Below, in pieces: positions 35,893 to 45,456 of a DNA stretch of 64,000 nucleotides; within the stretch, counting starts at the first letter, position 1; every line of letters begins with the position of its first letter. The notes beneath the pieces are model-generated. The model worked only from the letters and a program-made list of their open reading frames with translations. It was not told the DNA's origin and searched no databases. Source of the DNA: Bifidobacterium sp. B4142. GTDB taxonomy: Bacteria; Actinomycetota; Actinomycetes; Actinomycetales; Bifidobacteriaceae. Position numbers and translations under genes: made by a program. The stretch covers positions 1 to 64,000 of the forward strand of contig NZ_JAFNMJ010000001.1 of the NCBI RefSeq assembly GCF_026537325.1, given 5' to 3'.

Positions 35893-38800
35893 ATGACTGG
35901 GTTGACCAGCGACTCCAAGCATGAACAATCAACAGATACCGGTGTGATCCCGGCTGCGGGGCAGGATCCTGAGCGGAGGCTTGCCACGAATGACCCCGAC
36001 CTCAAGGATCCTTCTACAGTAGGCGTCGATCAGGTTGCCCTTGCCCTGAACGTGGATCCTGACCAGGGTCTGGCCGAGGCCGAAGCGATGCGCCGACTGG
36101 AACAATTCGGCCCCAACGAGCTTGCTGGAGCACCTTCCGTTCCCGCGTGGCGGAAGTTCCTCCAACAGTTCAAGGACCCCTTGGTCTATCTGCTTCTGGC
36201 AGCCACGGCCATTTCGTTGGTGGCCTGGGTGGTGGAACGCTCACATCCGGCATCAGGAGGCGGGGAGCCCCTGCCCTTTGATGCCATCGTCATCATGATC
36301 ATCCTCATCCTTAATGCCGCCCTGGGGTACGCTCAGGAGGCTAAGGCCGAGCGGGCTGTGGATGCTCTGGCGAGCATGACGGCCCCGCACGCCTCGGTGC
36401 TGCGAGGCGGCCGGGTGGTCAGCCTGGAGACCAGCAGGATCGTGCCTGGTGATGTAGTAGTCCTGGCTGAAGGCGATTCGGTCGGCGCCGACGGAAGACT
36501 GTTCCAGGCCGCAGGTCTGCGCGTGGCCGAGGCATCGCTGACCGGCGAGTCGCTGCCGGTGGGCAAGCGGCCCGGTCGGCTGGACCAGCCCAAGGCTCTG
36601 GGCGACAGAACCAACATGGTCTTCAACGGCACCGCAGTGGCCCAGGGGAACGGGCGCATGATCGTCACCTCTACTGGTATGGACACCCAGGTCGGGAAGA
36701 TCGCCGACATGCTGGCTGATACCCAAGAGGAACCCACGCCCCTACAGAAGGAGATGGCCCGCGTCTCCAAGCTCCTCGGACTGGCCGTCTGCTTGATTGC
36801 CGCCCTGGTTTTGGCTGCTTTGGCCCTGATGGAAGGCTTTCAGACAACCCAGGATCTGATTGATTCCCTGCTCATGGCCGTATCTCTGGCCGTAGCTGCT
36901 GTGCCGGAGGGGCTGACGGCCATCCTGACTGTGGTTCTCGCCCTGGGCGTGCAGCGCATGGCCAAGCATCATGCCATCGTCAAGAAGCTCAGCTCGGTGG
37001 AGACCCTGGGATCGGCATCAGTCATCTGCTCCGACAAGACAGGAACTCTTACACGCAATGAAATGACCGTTGAACGGGTGGTCGTCCCCTCGGGGCAGGT
37101 CAGGCTCACTGGCACCGGGTACGCTCCGGAGGGAACCATGCAGCCGGTCGAGGCCAGTGGGTCAGATGATCAACAACTGACAGATACCATTGGTTCATCT
37201 CTGGCTGAGGCAGTGGAAGAGACCCTGATGGTCGGGGCCATCGCCAACGATGGAGACCTGCATTGGCAGCCGGTCGAGGCCGAACCTGATTCCCAGGCCC
37301 AGTCTGGATCCGGGCAGGGTCACTGGCAGAGCGTCGGCGATCCCACGGAGGTCTCTCTGATTGTCGCCGCTCGCAAAGTCGGCGCTGATGCCAAGGCTGA
37401 CGGCTACCGTCGTTTGGCTGAGATTCCTTTCACGTCCGAGCGCAAGCTCATGTCGGTCCTGGCCGCTCCGCGTGACGGCAGCGAAGGGCAATCGCGCCTC
37501 TTCTGCAAGGGTGCTCCCGATGTGCTGCTCGGCCGGTGCGACCGGATTCTCGAAGACGGCCAGGTCAGGCCTATGACTAGCGCTGACCGGGAGAGGATAC
37601 TCGCCCAGGTCAGCCATCTGTCCGGCGATGCCTACAGGACTCTAGGACAGGCTTTCCGGCCTGTATCCGGTCAGGAACTGTCGTCCCTGACCGAAGATGA
37701 CGAGGGGGAGGAGAGGCCGTCAAGCACGATTGGGACAGGCCAGACGGACCGTTTGTCTAAGGAGACTCAGCGTGCTTCCGCAGTTCTCCTGTCTGCGGAC
37801 AAGGTATTCCAGGAGAGCGCCCATTTGGAAAGCGATTTGATCTGGGCGGGCATGGTCGGCATCATCGATCCGCCTCGGACTGAGGTCCGCCAGGCTGTGG
37901 CTCAGGCTCACAGTGCCGGCATCAGAACGATCATGATCACTGGCGACCATCCACTCACTGCGGCCAGGATCGCGGGTGACCTGGGCATCATCGAGCCCGG
38001 CGGCCCCGCCTGCACCGGCGAGCAGCTGGATGCCATGGACGCGGACCAGCTTCGGGAGACCACCTCCAAGGTCTCCGTCTACGCTCGCGTGGCCCCCGAG
38101 CACAAGCTGAAGATCGTCGAATCGCTTCAGGACCAGGACAAGGTCGTGGCCATGACCGGCGACGGCGTCAACGACGCCCCCGCTGTAAAGGCTGCGGACA
38201 TCGGCGTGGCCATGGGCATCACCGGGACCGAGGTCACCAAGGAGTCGGCCAAGATGATCCTGGCGGACGACAATTTCGCCACCATCGTCCAGGCTGTACG
38301 AGAGGGCCGGGGCATATTCGACAACATCCGCAAGTTCCTGCGCTACCTGCTCAGCTCTAACATGGGCGAGGTTTTCACGGTCTTCGGGGGCGTGGTCTTT
38401 GCAGGTCTTCTGGGCATATCGCAGCCCGGCGCGGCGGGCGTGACCGTGCCGCTCCTGGCCACTCAGCTGCTCTGGATCAACCTTCTGACCGATGCGGCTC
38501 CCGCCCTGGCCATGGGAGTGGACCCGCAGAGCGACGATCTGATGGGCCGTCCGCCCCGGTCCGTCGACGACCGGGTGATTGACCGGAACATGTGGGCCGA
38601 CATCGTCTATATCGGCCTGGTCATGGCCCTGGTGACCCTGATTGGCATGGACATGCATTTGAGTGGCGGTCTTTTCACTGACAGGTCGGTCCAGGCGATC
38701 GGCCATGAGGCGCAGATGCGTGAGGCGCGAACCATGGGCTTCACGATCCTGGTCTTCGCCCAGCTGTTCAACGCGCTGGCCTCCCGTTCCTCCCGGAGAT

Positions 38801-39027
38801 CGGCTTTCCTGGGCCTGTTCGGCAATCTCTGGCTCTGGGGCGCCATCGGCGTCTCCATCCTTTTGCAGATGGCTGTGGTCTACCTGCCTTTCCTGGGCGA
38901 GGCCTTCGGGACTGTCCCCCTCCGGCCCCAGGCCTGGCTGGAATGCATCGTGCTGGCCTCTCTGGTCCTGGTCGCCTCTGAGCTGCGCAAACTGGTCATG
39001 TGGGCAGTCAGACGACTGCGGGCGTGA
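35893..39027 (+). CDS. P2-type cation-transporting ATPase (Ca2+/Mn2+ type)
   Basis: A 1044-residue pump from ATG 35893, which has CAGGAGAG just upstream; the earlier TTG 35860 is less likely. The cation N-terminal domain is followed by TGESLPVGKRPGR in the actuator and PEGL in helix M4. The phosphorylated Asp381 lies in SDKTGTLT, and the hinge is MTGDGVNDAPAVKAADIG. TKESAKMILADDNFATIV continues the P domain. The P2 layout suggests calcium or manganese export. It has an additional loop around residues 410-470 and at 595-630 compared with a minimal pump. Confidence 0.9.
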   Translation: MTGLTSDSKHEQSTDTGVIPAAGQDPERRLATNDPDLKDPSTVGVDQVALALNVDPDQGLAEAEAMRRLEQFGPNELAGAPSVPAWRKFLQQFKDPLVYLLLAATAISLVAWVVERSHPASGGGEPLPFDAIVIMIILILNAALGYAQEAKAERAVDALASMTAPHASVLRGGRVVSLETSRIVPGDVVVLAEGDSVGADGRLFQAAGLRVAEASLTGESLPVGKRPGRLDQPKALGDRTNMVFNGTAVAQGNGRMIVTSTGMDTQVGKIADMLADTQEEPTPLQKEMARVSKLLGLAVCLIAALVLAALALMEGFQTTQDLIDSLLMAVSLAVAAVPEGLTAILTVVLALGVQRMAKHHAIVKKLSSVETLGSASVICSDKTGTLTRNEMTVERVVVPSGQVRLTGTGYAPEGTMQPVEASGSDDQQLTDTIGSSLAEAVEETLMVGAIANDGDLHWQPVEAEPDSQAQSGSGQGHWQSVGDPTEVSLIVAARKVGADAKADGYRRLAEIPFTSERKLMSVLAAPRDGSEGQSRLFCKGAPDVLLGRCDRILEDGQVRPMTSADRERILAQVSHLSGDAYRTLGQAFRPVSGQELSSLTEDDEGEERPSSTIGTGQTDRLSKETQRASAVLLSADKVFQESAHLESDLIWAGMVGIIDPPRTEVRQAVAQAHSAGIRTIMITGDHPLTAARIAGDLGIIEPGGPACTGEQLDAMDADQLRETTSKVSVYARVAPEHKLKIVESLQDQDKVVAMTGDGVNDAPAVKAADIGVAMGITGTEVTKESAKMILADDNFATIVQAVREGRGIFDNIRKFLRYLLSSNMGEVFTVFGGVVFAGLLGISQPGAAGVTVPLLATQLLWINLLTDAAPALAMGVDPQSDDLMGRPPRSVDDRVIDRNMWADIVYIGLVMALVTLIGMDMHLSGGLFTDRSVQAIGHEAQMREARTMGFTILVFAQLFNALASRSSRRSAFLGLFGNLWLWGAIGVSILLQMAVVYLPFLGEAFGTVPLRPQAWLECIVLASLVLVASELRKLVMWAVRRLRA

Positions 39028-39532
39028 CCCTTTCGCCCTCCCGGTTCCCTGTGTAGTGCTGCCGATCGGGGGGGGGGGGTAATCCGCTTTGACGCTATAC
39101 GGCTGTTGGTACGCTCGATATCAGCCTAGGAAGGCCGCCCAGGCTGATTGCCTTGACTGCTTTGTGACGAAAGTGCCCTCCCCTCAGGCAGAGGAGGGCC
39201 TCTGCGCTGCTCAGTGCTGCTGCATCTGCGCTGTCGACGGTTTTGGCGCCCTTGCAGTCGCCAAGGTCTTGCATATCGAATTATTCAGGAGTGGTGGGTG
39301 CTATTTGACTCAAACTGTGGTTTGTCGAAAATCTTATCTTGAAGCCTAGGTATGCATCTTGGTGGCATTGATTGTGTTTGTTGTGTGGTTGTTTGCTGGC
39401 GGTGTGTGGTTGGTCCGGCTGGGGTCTGGTTGTGGTTTGTAGGGTTGTTGGGTGTGGTGGCGGCTCCGTCGTGTTGGGGGTGGCGGGGCCGCCTGTTGGC
39501 CTGGGTCCTGTTGGGGGTGTGGCCCGGGCTGC
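39028..39532. other. Non-coding region with G12 tract and rut-like 3' flank
   Basis: The run of 12 G residues at 39068-39079 follows the ATPase stop by 40 bp. From about 39360 to 39532 the plus strand is G/T-rich, so the RCC1 transcript (minus strand) would have a C-rich, G-poor, unstructured 3' end, like a Rho utilisation site. No gene is seen. Confidence 0.45.
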
Positions 39533-42500
39533 TTACTCGTGTGAAGTGTGTGTTTGGGTTTGTTGTCGTCGGTTTTTGGCGGCTGCGGCGGCTCCTGCGG
39601 CGAGCAGTCCTGTGGCGAGCAGGAGGAGCATGCCGTTTCCTCCGGTCAGGGGCAGGCTGGCGATGGACAGGTACCGGTAGGTGTTGCTTGTGTCGGTTTG
39701 CTGCTGTCTGCCGTCCTGGGTCCAGTCGATGGCTGCGGGGACGGGGCCTGGCGTGTAGGCGGGCGTGGTGGCGTTCCAGGTGCCGTCGGGGTTGGGCGTC
39801 AGGTTTTTGCCGGCGGCGGAGCAGACGCCTTGTTGCCGGGTTTGGTCGAAGCAGATGCTGGTGGCTTGTGGTTTTCCGGGGAAGCCGACCGGTCCTGGCC
39901 GGCTGGCCGGCCAGGCTTCAGCGGGTTCGCGTCCCAGTTGGCCGCTGCTGTTGCTTCCCCAGGTGTAGAGGCTGCCGTCGGAGCCTAATGCTGCGGAATG
40001 GTTGAAGCCCAGGCTGGCCTGCGTCCAGGTGAACCCGTCGGGAGCGCCTGCGGGCCTGCCGACCAGGACTGGCCTGTTCTGGCTGGTGGTGGTGCCGTCG
40101 CCCAGCTGGCCGTCGCCGTTGCTTCCCCAGGTGTACAGGCTGTCGTCGGAGCCGATGGCTGCGGAATACCACCTGCCTAGGCTGGCTTGTTTCCAGGTGA
40201 ACCCGTCTGGCGCGCCTTGGGGCTTGCCGACCTGGGTCGGCGTGCGCTTGTCGACCTGGGTGCCGTCGCCCAGCTGGCCGTACTGGTTCCATCCCCAGGT
40301 GTAGAGCTGGCCGTCCGAGCCGAACGCTGAGGAATGAGAGTTGCCTAGGCTGACCTGCGTCCAGGTGAACCCGTCGGGAGCGCCTTGGGGCTTGCCGATC
40401 TGGACTGGCGTGCTGCGGCTGGTGGTGGTGCCGTCGCCCAGCTGGCCGTTGAAGTTGTACCCCCAGGTGTACAGGTTGCCGTCGGATCCGATGGCCGCGG
40501 AATGCTGGTCGCCCAGGCTGGCCTGCTTCCAGGCGAACCCGTCGGGAGCGCCTTGGGGCTTGCCGACCTTGACTGGCGTGCTCCGGCTGGTGGTGGTGCC
40601 GTCGCCCAGCTGGCCGTACTGGTTCCATCCCCAGGTGTAGAGCTGGCCGTCGGATCCGATGGCCGCGGAATGCTGGTCGCCCAGGCTGACCTGCTTCCAG
40701 GTGAACCCGTCGGGAGCGCCTGCGGGCTTGCCGACCTTGACTGGCGTGCTCCGGCTGGTGGTGGTGCCGTCGCCCAGCTGGCCGCTGCTGTTGTTTCCCC
40801 AGGTGTAGAGCTGGCCGTCGGATCCGATGGCCGCAGAATGAAAGCCGCCTAGGCTGACCTGTTTCCAGGTGAACCCTGCTGGCGCGCCTTGGGGCTTGCC
40901 GATCTGGACTGGCGTGCTGCGGCTGCTGGTGGTGCCGTCGCCCAGCTGGCCCTTGCTGTTGTATCCCCAGGTGTAGAGGTTGCCGTCCGAGGCGATGCCT
41001 GCGGAATGAAAGCTCCCGAAGCTGGTCTGGCTGAATCTGACGCCGCGCGGCGTGGGCGGGGTCAGGGTGACCTTGGTGCCGCCGGCCTCGGGCCCTTGGG
41101 CGGGGCTGATGGTCCAGTGCTGCGTGTCCGTCCTGGTCCACCGGGCGGTCAGGGTGATGCTGTGGGTGACGGGCTGGCTGAAGTCGTAGGCCACATTGTC
41201 TTGGAACCAGCCGTCGAACAGGCAGCCGTCGGCTTTCGGGTCCGGCTGGGGGCGTTCCGCCTGCCCGTCCTGGGTGACGGCCTGGCTGGGGGGCATGCCC
41301 GTGGGTGCGGGGCAGGAGCTGTCCTTGGAGGTGAAGCCGACCTGGTGTTCGGGGGCGATGAACGTGTATTGCAGGTGCGCGTCCGGCTGGGGCCCGTTCC
41401 TGTTCCAGACGACCCTCACGTCCACGGCCCCCGGGGCATGCGCGGGCGTGGACGCCTGCCAGGTGCCGTCAGGGTTAGGCGTGATCCCACCCATGGTCCT
41501 GGCCTGGCCGAACAGGACATCAGTGGGCGTGGCGGCGCCAGGGAAGACGACCACGCCCGGCCTGCCCTGTGGCGTGGCTTCGGTGACGTCACGTCCGAGC
41601 TGGCCAGGGTTGTTCTCGCCCCAGGTGTACAGGTTGCCGTCCGAGCCGAACGCTGCGGAATGATACCTGCCTAGGATCGCGTATTTCCAGGTGAACCCGG
41701 CGGGTGCGCCTTGGGGTTTGCCGACCAGGGTCGGCGTGCTCCTGTCGGTGGTGGTGCCGTCGCCCAGCTGCCCGTACTGGTTCCATCCCCAGGTGTAGAG
41801 CTGGCCGTCCGAGCCGAACGCTGAGGAATGAGAGTTGCCTAGGCTGGCTTGTTCCCAGGTGAACCCGGCGGGCGCGCCTGCGGGGTTAACGACCTGGACC
41901 GGCCTGTAGCTGTCGGTGGTGGTGCCGTCGCCCAGCTGCCCGTTGAAGTTCAATCCGCAAGCATAGAGGCGGCCATCGGAGCCCATGGCCGCAGAGTGCC
42001 AGCCGCCTAGGCTGGCTTGTGTCCAGGTGAACCCGTCGGATGCGCCTTGGGGCTTGTCGACCACGCCCGGCCTGTTTCGGTCGGTGGTGGTGCCGTCGCC
42101 CAGCTGACCATTGCTGTTCCACCCCCAGGTGTAGAGGTTGTTGTCCGAGCCTATGGCCCCGGAATGGCGGCCGCCCAGGCTGACTTGTTTCCATGTGAAT
42201 CCGTCGGGTGCGCCTTGGGGTTTGCCGACCAGGGTCGGCGTGTTCCGGTCGGTGTTGGTGCCGTCGCCCAGCTGGCCGTAATAGTTCCATCCCCAGGTGT
42301 ACAGGTTGCCGTCCGAGCCGATGCCTGCGGAATGATACCAGCCAATGTCGACTTGTTTCCATGTGAACCCGTCGGATGCGCCTTGGGGCTTTTCAACTTG
42401 GACTGGCCTTGTCCGGTCGGTGTTGGTGCCGTCGCCCAGCTGGCCGTAGTTGTTGCTTCCCCAGGCGTAGAGCTGCCCGTCCGAGCCCATGGCCACAGAG

Positions 42501-43315
42501 TAATAGTCGCCTAGGCTGACTTGTGTCCATGTGAATCCGTCGGATGCGCCTTGGGGCTTTTCAACTTGGACTGGCCTTGTCCGGTCGGTGTTGGTGCCGT
42601 CGCCCAGCTGGCCTTCGCTGTTTCTTCCCCAGGTGTAGAGGCTGCCGTCGGAGCCGATGGCCGCGGAATGCATGTAGCCTAGGCTGGCCTGGCTGAATTT
42701 GATGCCGCGCTGTGCGGGCGGGGTGAGGGTGAACTTGGCGCCTCCGGCTGCGGGCCCTTGGGTGGGGCTGATGGCCCAGTGCTGGGTGTCTGCCTTGGTC
42801 CATCGGGCGGTGAGGGTGATGCTGCTGGTGACGGGCTGGGTGAAGTCGTAGGCGATGTCGCCTTGGAACCAGCCGTCGAACAGGTATCCGCCCCTGGACG
42901 GGTCGGGGCTGGGCCGGCTGGCCTGGCCCCCGTCGGGGATGGTCTGCTGGTCGACGCTGCCGCCGCCTGCCGTGTCGAAGCTGACCGTCCAGGCTGCGGA
43001 GGACCGGGCCTGAGCTGTGGCAGCATCGCCGGAAGTGCCGCGCGTGGGTGATGCAGGTGTCGGGGTCGTGTGGCTCAGGGGCGAGGACGTGGCCAGCGGG
43101 GATGATGACGGGGCTGCGGTCAGCGTGCTGCCAGCGGCATCGAACTGTCGGCTATCCGCGCGGGGGGGCTTGTATTCTTCCTGCCTGGCGTTTCCCAGGG
43201 TGGCGGGTGTGGCTGCTTCCGATGGGCTGCTGAATCCTCCGGCCAGGGCAGGAGCGCAAGACAGGGCCAGGAGGATGGCCAGAGCGGCGGCCGCCAAGCT
43301 CGGACGCTGACGCAT
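39533..43315 (-). CDS. Sortase-anchored RCC1-repeat surface protein with two beta-propellers
   Basis: A 1260-residue protein from ATG 43315, which has AAAAGAGGG upstream. Signal peptide: MRQRPSLAAAALAILLALSC. C-terminal sorting signal: LPLTGG at about residue 1220, then a hydrophobic stretch and the positive tail KNRRQQ. Two copies of one module follow each other. Each has a Listeria-Bacteroides (Flg_new) repeat ending GWFQ...ITLTARW, then a TIG-like strand (ISPxQGPxAGG), seven RCC1 repeats (GSDGxLYTWGxNxxGQLGDGT), and a TPNPDGTWxATTPAxxPG segment. RCC1 repeats lie at about residues 202-582 and 758-1138. Such proteins probably mediate adhesion. Proline/serine linkers separate the signal peptide and repeats. 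Confidence 0.88.
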   Translation of the reverse strand: MRQRPSLAAAALAILLALSCAPALAGGFSSPSEAATPATLGNARQEEYKPPRADSRQFDAAGSTLTAAPSSSPLATSSPLSHTTPTPASPTRGTSGDAATAQARSSAAWTVSFDTAGGGSVDQQTIPDGGQASRPSPDPSRGGYLFDGWFQGDIAYDFTQPVTSSITLTARWTKADTQHWAISPTQGPAAGGAKFTLTPPAQRGIKFSQASLGYMHSAAIGSDGSLYTWGRNSEGQLGDGTNTDRTRPVQVEKPQGASDGFTWTQVSLGDYYSVAMGSDGQLYAWGSNNYGQLGDGTNTDRTRPVQVEKPQGASDGFTWKQVDIGWYHSAGIGSDGNLYTWGWNYYGQLGDGTNTDRNTPTLVGKPQGAPDGFTWKQVSLGGRHSGAIGSDNNLYTWGWNSNGQLGDGTTTDRNRPGVVDKPQGASDGFTWTQASLGGWHSAAMGSDGRLYACGLNFNGQLGDGTTTDSYRPVQVVNPAGAPAGFTWEQASLGNSHSSAFGSDGQLYTWGWNQYGQLGDGTTTDRSTPTLVGKPQGAPAGFTWKYAILGRYHSAAFGSDGNLYTWGENNPGQLGRDVTEATPQGRPGVVVFPGAATPTDVLFGQARTMGGITPNPDGTWQASTPAHAPGAVDVRVVWNRNGPQPDAHLQYTFIAPEHQVGFTSKDSSCPAPTGMPPSQAVTQDGQAERPQPDPKADGCLFDGWFQDNVAYDFSQPVTHSITLTARWTRTDTQHWTISPAQGPEAGGTKVTLTPPTPRGVRFSQTSFGSFHSAGIASDGNLYTWGYNSKGQLGDGTTSSRSTPVQIGKPQGAPAGFTWKQVSLGGFHSAAIGSDGQLYTWGNNSSGQLGDGTTTSRSTPVKVGKPAGAPDGFTWKQVSLGDQHSAAIGSDGQLYTWGWNQYGQLGDGTTTSRSTPVKVGKPQGAPDGFAWKQASLGDQHSAAIGSDGNLYTWGYNFNGQLGDGTTTSRSTPVQIGKPQGAPDGFTWTQVSLGNSHSSAFGSDGQLYTWGWNQYGQLGDGTQVDKRTPTQVGKPQGAPDGFTWKQASLGRWYSAAIGSDDSLYTWGSNGDGQLGDGTTTSQNRPVLVGRPAGAPDGFTWTQASLGFNHSAALGSDGSLYTWGSNSSGQLGREPAEAWPASRPGPVGFPGKPQATSICFDQTRQQGVCSAAGKNLTPNPDGTWNATTPAYTPGPVPAAIDWTQDGRQQQTDTSNTYRYLSIASLPLTGGNGMLLLLATGLLAAGAAAAAKNRRQQTQTHTSHE

Positions 43316-43535
43316 AATAGAAAAACCCTCTTTTCCGCAGAGTCGCAACCATGCCCTGGACCCCCCTGGCCGGGCTGTGGCCGCGCGCCGGGGACAGCCC
43401 GGCCGTGCCTATCACCGTACCACGCGCACCAACACTCTCCCAGTCCGAGGGTGTCGCCAGGGCGAGCGAAGTGCCGTGCCCTCCTTGCACCCGCATTCAA
43501 TAGAGCCATGGCCGCTAAAAGTGCACCTCTGCAGC

Positions 43536-44323
43536 CGTCGTCGGCAACGATCAGTGCAAATCGCTGAACAACGCTGCTGCCGCAGGCTCCGGCTTGCCTG
43601 ATGCCGCGCAATTCAGCTACGAGGACCTTCCTGAGTACCAGATAAAAAATTGTAAAGGGTATCAGCAAGGACTATGCCAGAGGCACTTGGTCTTCGTAGG
43701 CCATCAGCGGCGGCATCTACGGTCTGCCCATGGACCCCGGCCCAATGGCTCTGTTCTGCAACAAGGAGGTTCTCGACAGGGCGGGAGTGGGGGAGCCTCC
43801 GAGGACCTGGGATGAATATTGCGAAGCTGCTAGGAAGATCAATGCAGCTGGTTCGTACATCGAGGCCGACGCGGGCGATGCAGGCTTCTTCAAATCCATG
43901 ATCTGGGCATTCGGAGGCCACCCCTATAGCGCCTCAGACGATGGGCGGAATGTCACCATCAACCTGACAGGCGACAAGGGGACCCAGAGGTTCATCGACT
44001 ACTTCGGCACCTCTTTCTTCTACCAGCCCATCGTCGACACCGCGACTTTGACTGTGGAGCCCGAGGAGTCCGGACGCGTATTGGGATTCAATGATCTTCT
44101 GCAGGCCATCACCGGCTCCATCGGCGTTTCGCTCTTCGGCCAGCTGATGGCCAACGGTTCCATGGGTTCGGGCAGCCTGGCCGGCACCAAGGCCGGTCTG
44201 GCCTCCACCTACGCCAACGTCTTCATGATCGGCGGCGTGATCATCCTCGCTGGCATGGTGCTCTTCATCTGCTCCATGAAGATGATCTACAGCCACTCTC
44301 GCGTGGCTGAGGACGAGGACTGA
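43536..44323 (+). pseudogene. Chimeric pseudogene: sugar-binding protein fragment joined to the MFS C-terminus
   Basis: The left part reads as an ABC sugar-binding protein. VVGNDQCKSLNNAAAAGSG and AQFSYEDLPEYQIKN come first, then, after a frameshift, DYARGTWSS, a stop, and GGIYGLPMDPGPMALF through GDKGTQRFIDYF. Near 43990 the frame passes without a break into YFGTSFFYQPIVDTATLTV and the last 105 residues of the DHA2-type MFS carrier encoded at 7794-9242, with about seven substitutions. The shared ACTACTTCGGCACCT at both parents' edges looks like a junction microhomology. There is no start codon or full domain, so it is inactive. Confidence 0.85.
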
Positions 44324-45456
44324 CCTTCCGAACTGCTGATTAAAAGAACCGGACCCAGGATTTGCCCCTGAGCCCTGTCCGTGTAAACAGGAGTGCATGA
44401 ATTCCTTGGTAGGCAGGGACTGGCCAGGCAAAGGCATTCATCACTCACTATTCACGCAGTTTGGAACTGCCGCTTGCCGGGGCCAATGCCGTGCTCGGGA
44501 GGGTGGATTCGCCTGTTGCCTGGCTAGGCATAGCAGCACGCATGTTGCGTAATCGATAGCTGCGGATTGCCCAAGGTCGGATGGTATGCACGTCAGGCGA
44601 TTTCAATGATCAAAGTGCCCAGGTCGAGTGTGATGTCCTACAGGGAGTCAACGGCCGCCGCCCGTCCTTCTGCTCTACTGATGCCAGCATTCTCAAGCCT
44701 TGCACGCATCCAGACTCTGCTCTGGCCTTTCCCTTCTGGAGGGCGGTTGAATGGCTCAGTGCAGGCGGAGGCGAACATAAGAATCAAGCAGATGTCGGGA
44801 AAAGCGAGGCTCATACATCCGTACGTCGGTATTGCGAGATGTGGAGGATTGTGCGATAGGGCGCACGTTGAAGGGGCATCGGGACTGTACGAGCAAGAAT
44901 TTGGTTTGGTTGGCTTTCGTCCCCTGGCAAGGTCTCGTGAGAGTAATTGCTGGCGACCGGCATGACCTGGCTCATGCATGGGGGCGACTCAACCGTTCCG
45001 CAATGCTAGGAGATGCTCTACCGGCATTGAAGCGCTTGGGGCCAGGGTGCATGAATTGCAGGGGCAGACGGGTTTCTTGAACCGGAAGATAGTGGATATG
45101 AGCAGAATTTTGATGAAGAAGCGACTCAGCCGTTTTTAACAACTGTGGCTAAAGGGGGCTTTGCAGAAAGCCATCCAGGCAATGGGCATGAAAACGATAG
45201 ATTACGGCTATCCGGTACTGAGCGATATTGAAGAATTGCCTGTGTGCGGGGCTGAATCGTGAGTTGGCCATAACAGATGCCTAGAAAGGCATAGGTCTGC
45301 TCGTATTTCTCAAGCTTGTGCGTCTGGGCAATGTCATGAACCTCGATCGGATAATGGAACGCTGAAACTCTTAAGGCAATAAGAGGTGACGGTGTCACAA
45401 AATCAGTGTGCGATCGTTCCTGGCCTATCTAGCGGAACCCACCGCGTTTGAAAGGA
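44324..45456. other. Mostly non-coding decayed region
   Basis: The first 60 bp resemble the flank behind the intact MFS gene (9243-9304). The rest shows no complete gene. At about 45155-45262 the plus strand reads ALQKAIQAMGMKTIDYGYP and stops after PVCGAES, with coding-like codon use; a different frame upstream (FDEEATQPFLTTVAKG) may be its other half. I do not recognise the family. Confidence 0.45.

Noticed and set aside
39900-42700. Many long frames on both strands inside the RCC1 gene
   Set aside because: They are shadows of the repetitive, high-GC RCC1 repeats and lack start signals; the minus-strand frame explains all repeats.
39900-42700. Regularly spaced DNA repeats that could suggest a CRISPR array
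   Set aside because: Spacing is about 160-180 bp, the repeats are translated as RCC1 units and differ from each other; no cas gene is present.
44990-45150. A MerR-like C-terminal helix (ARVHELQGQTGFLNRKIVD)
   Set aside because: Too short, no HTH upstream, and several frames are equally plausible.
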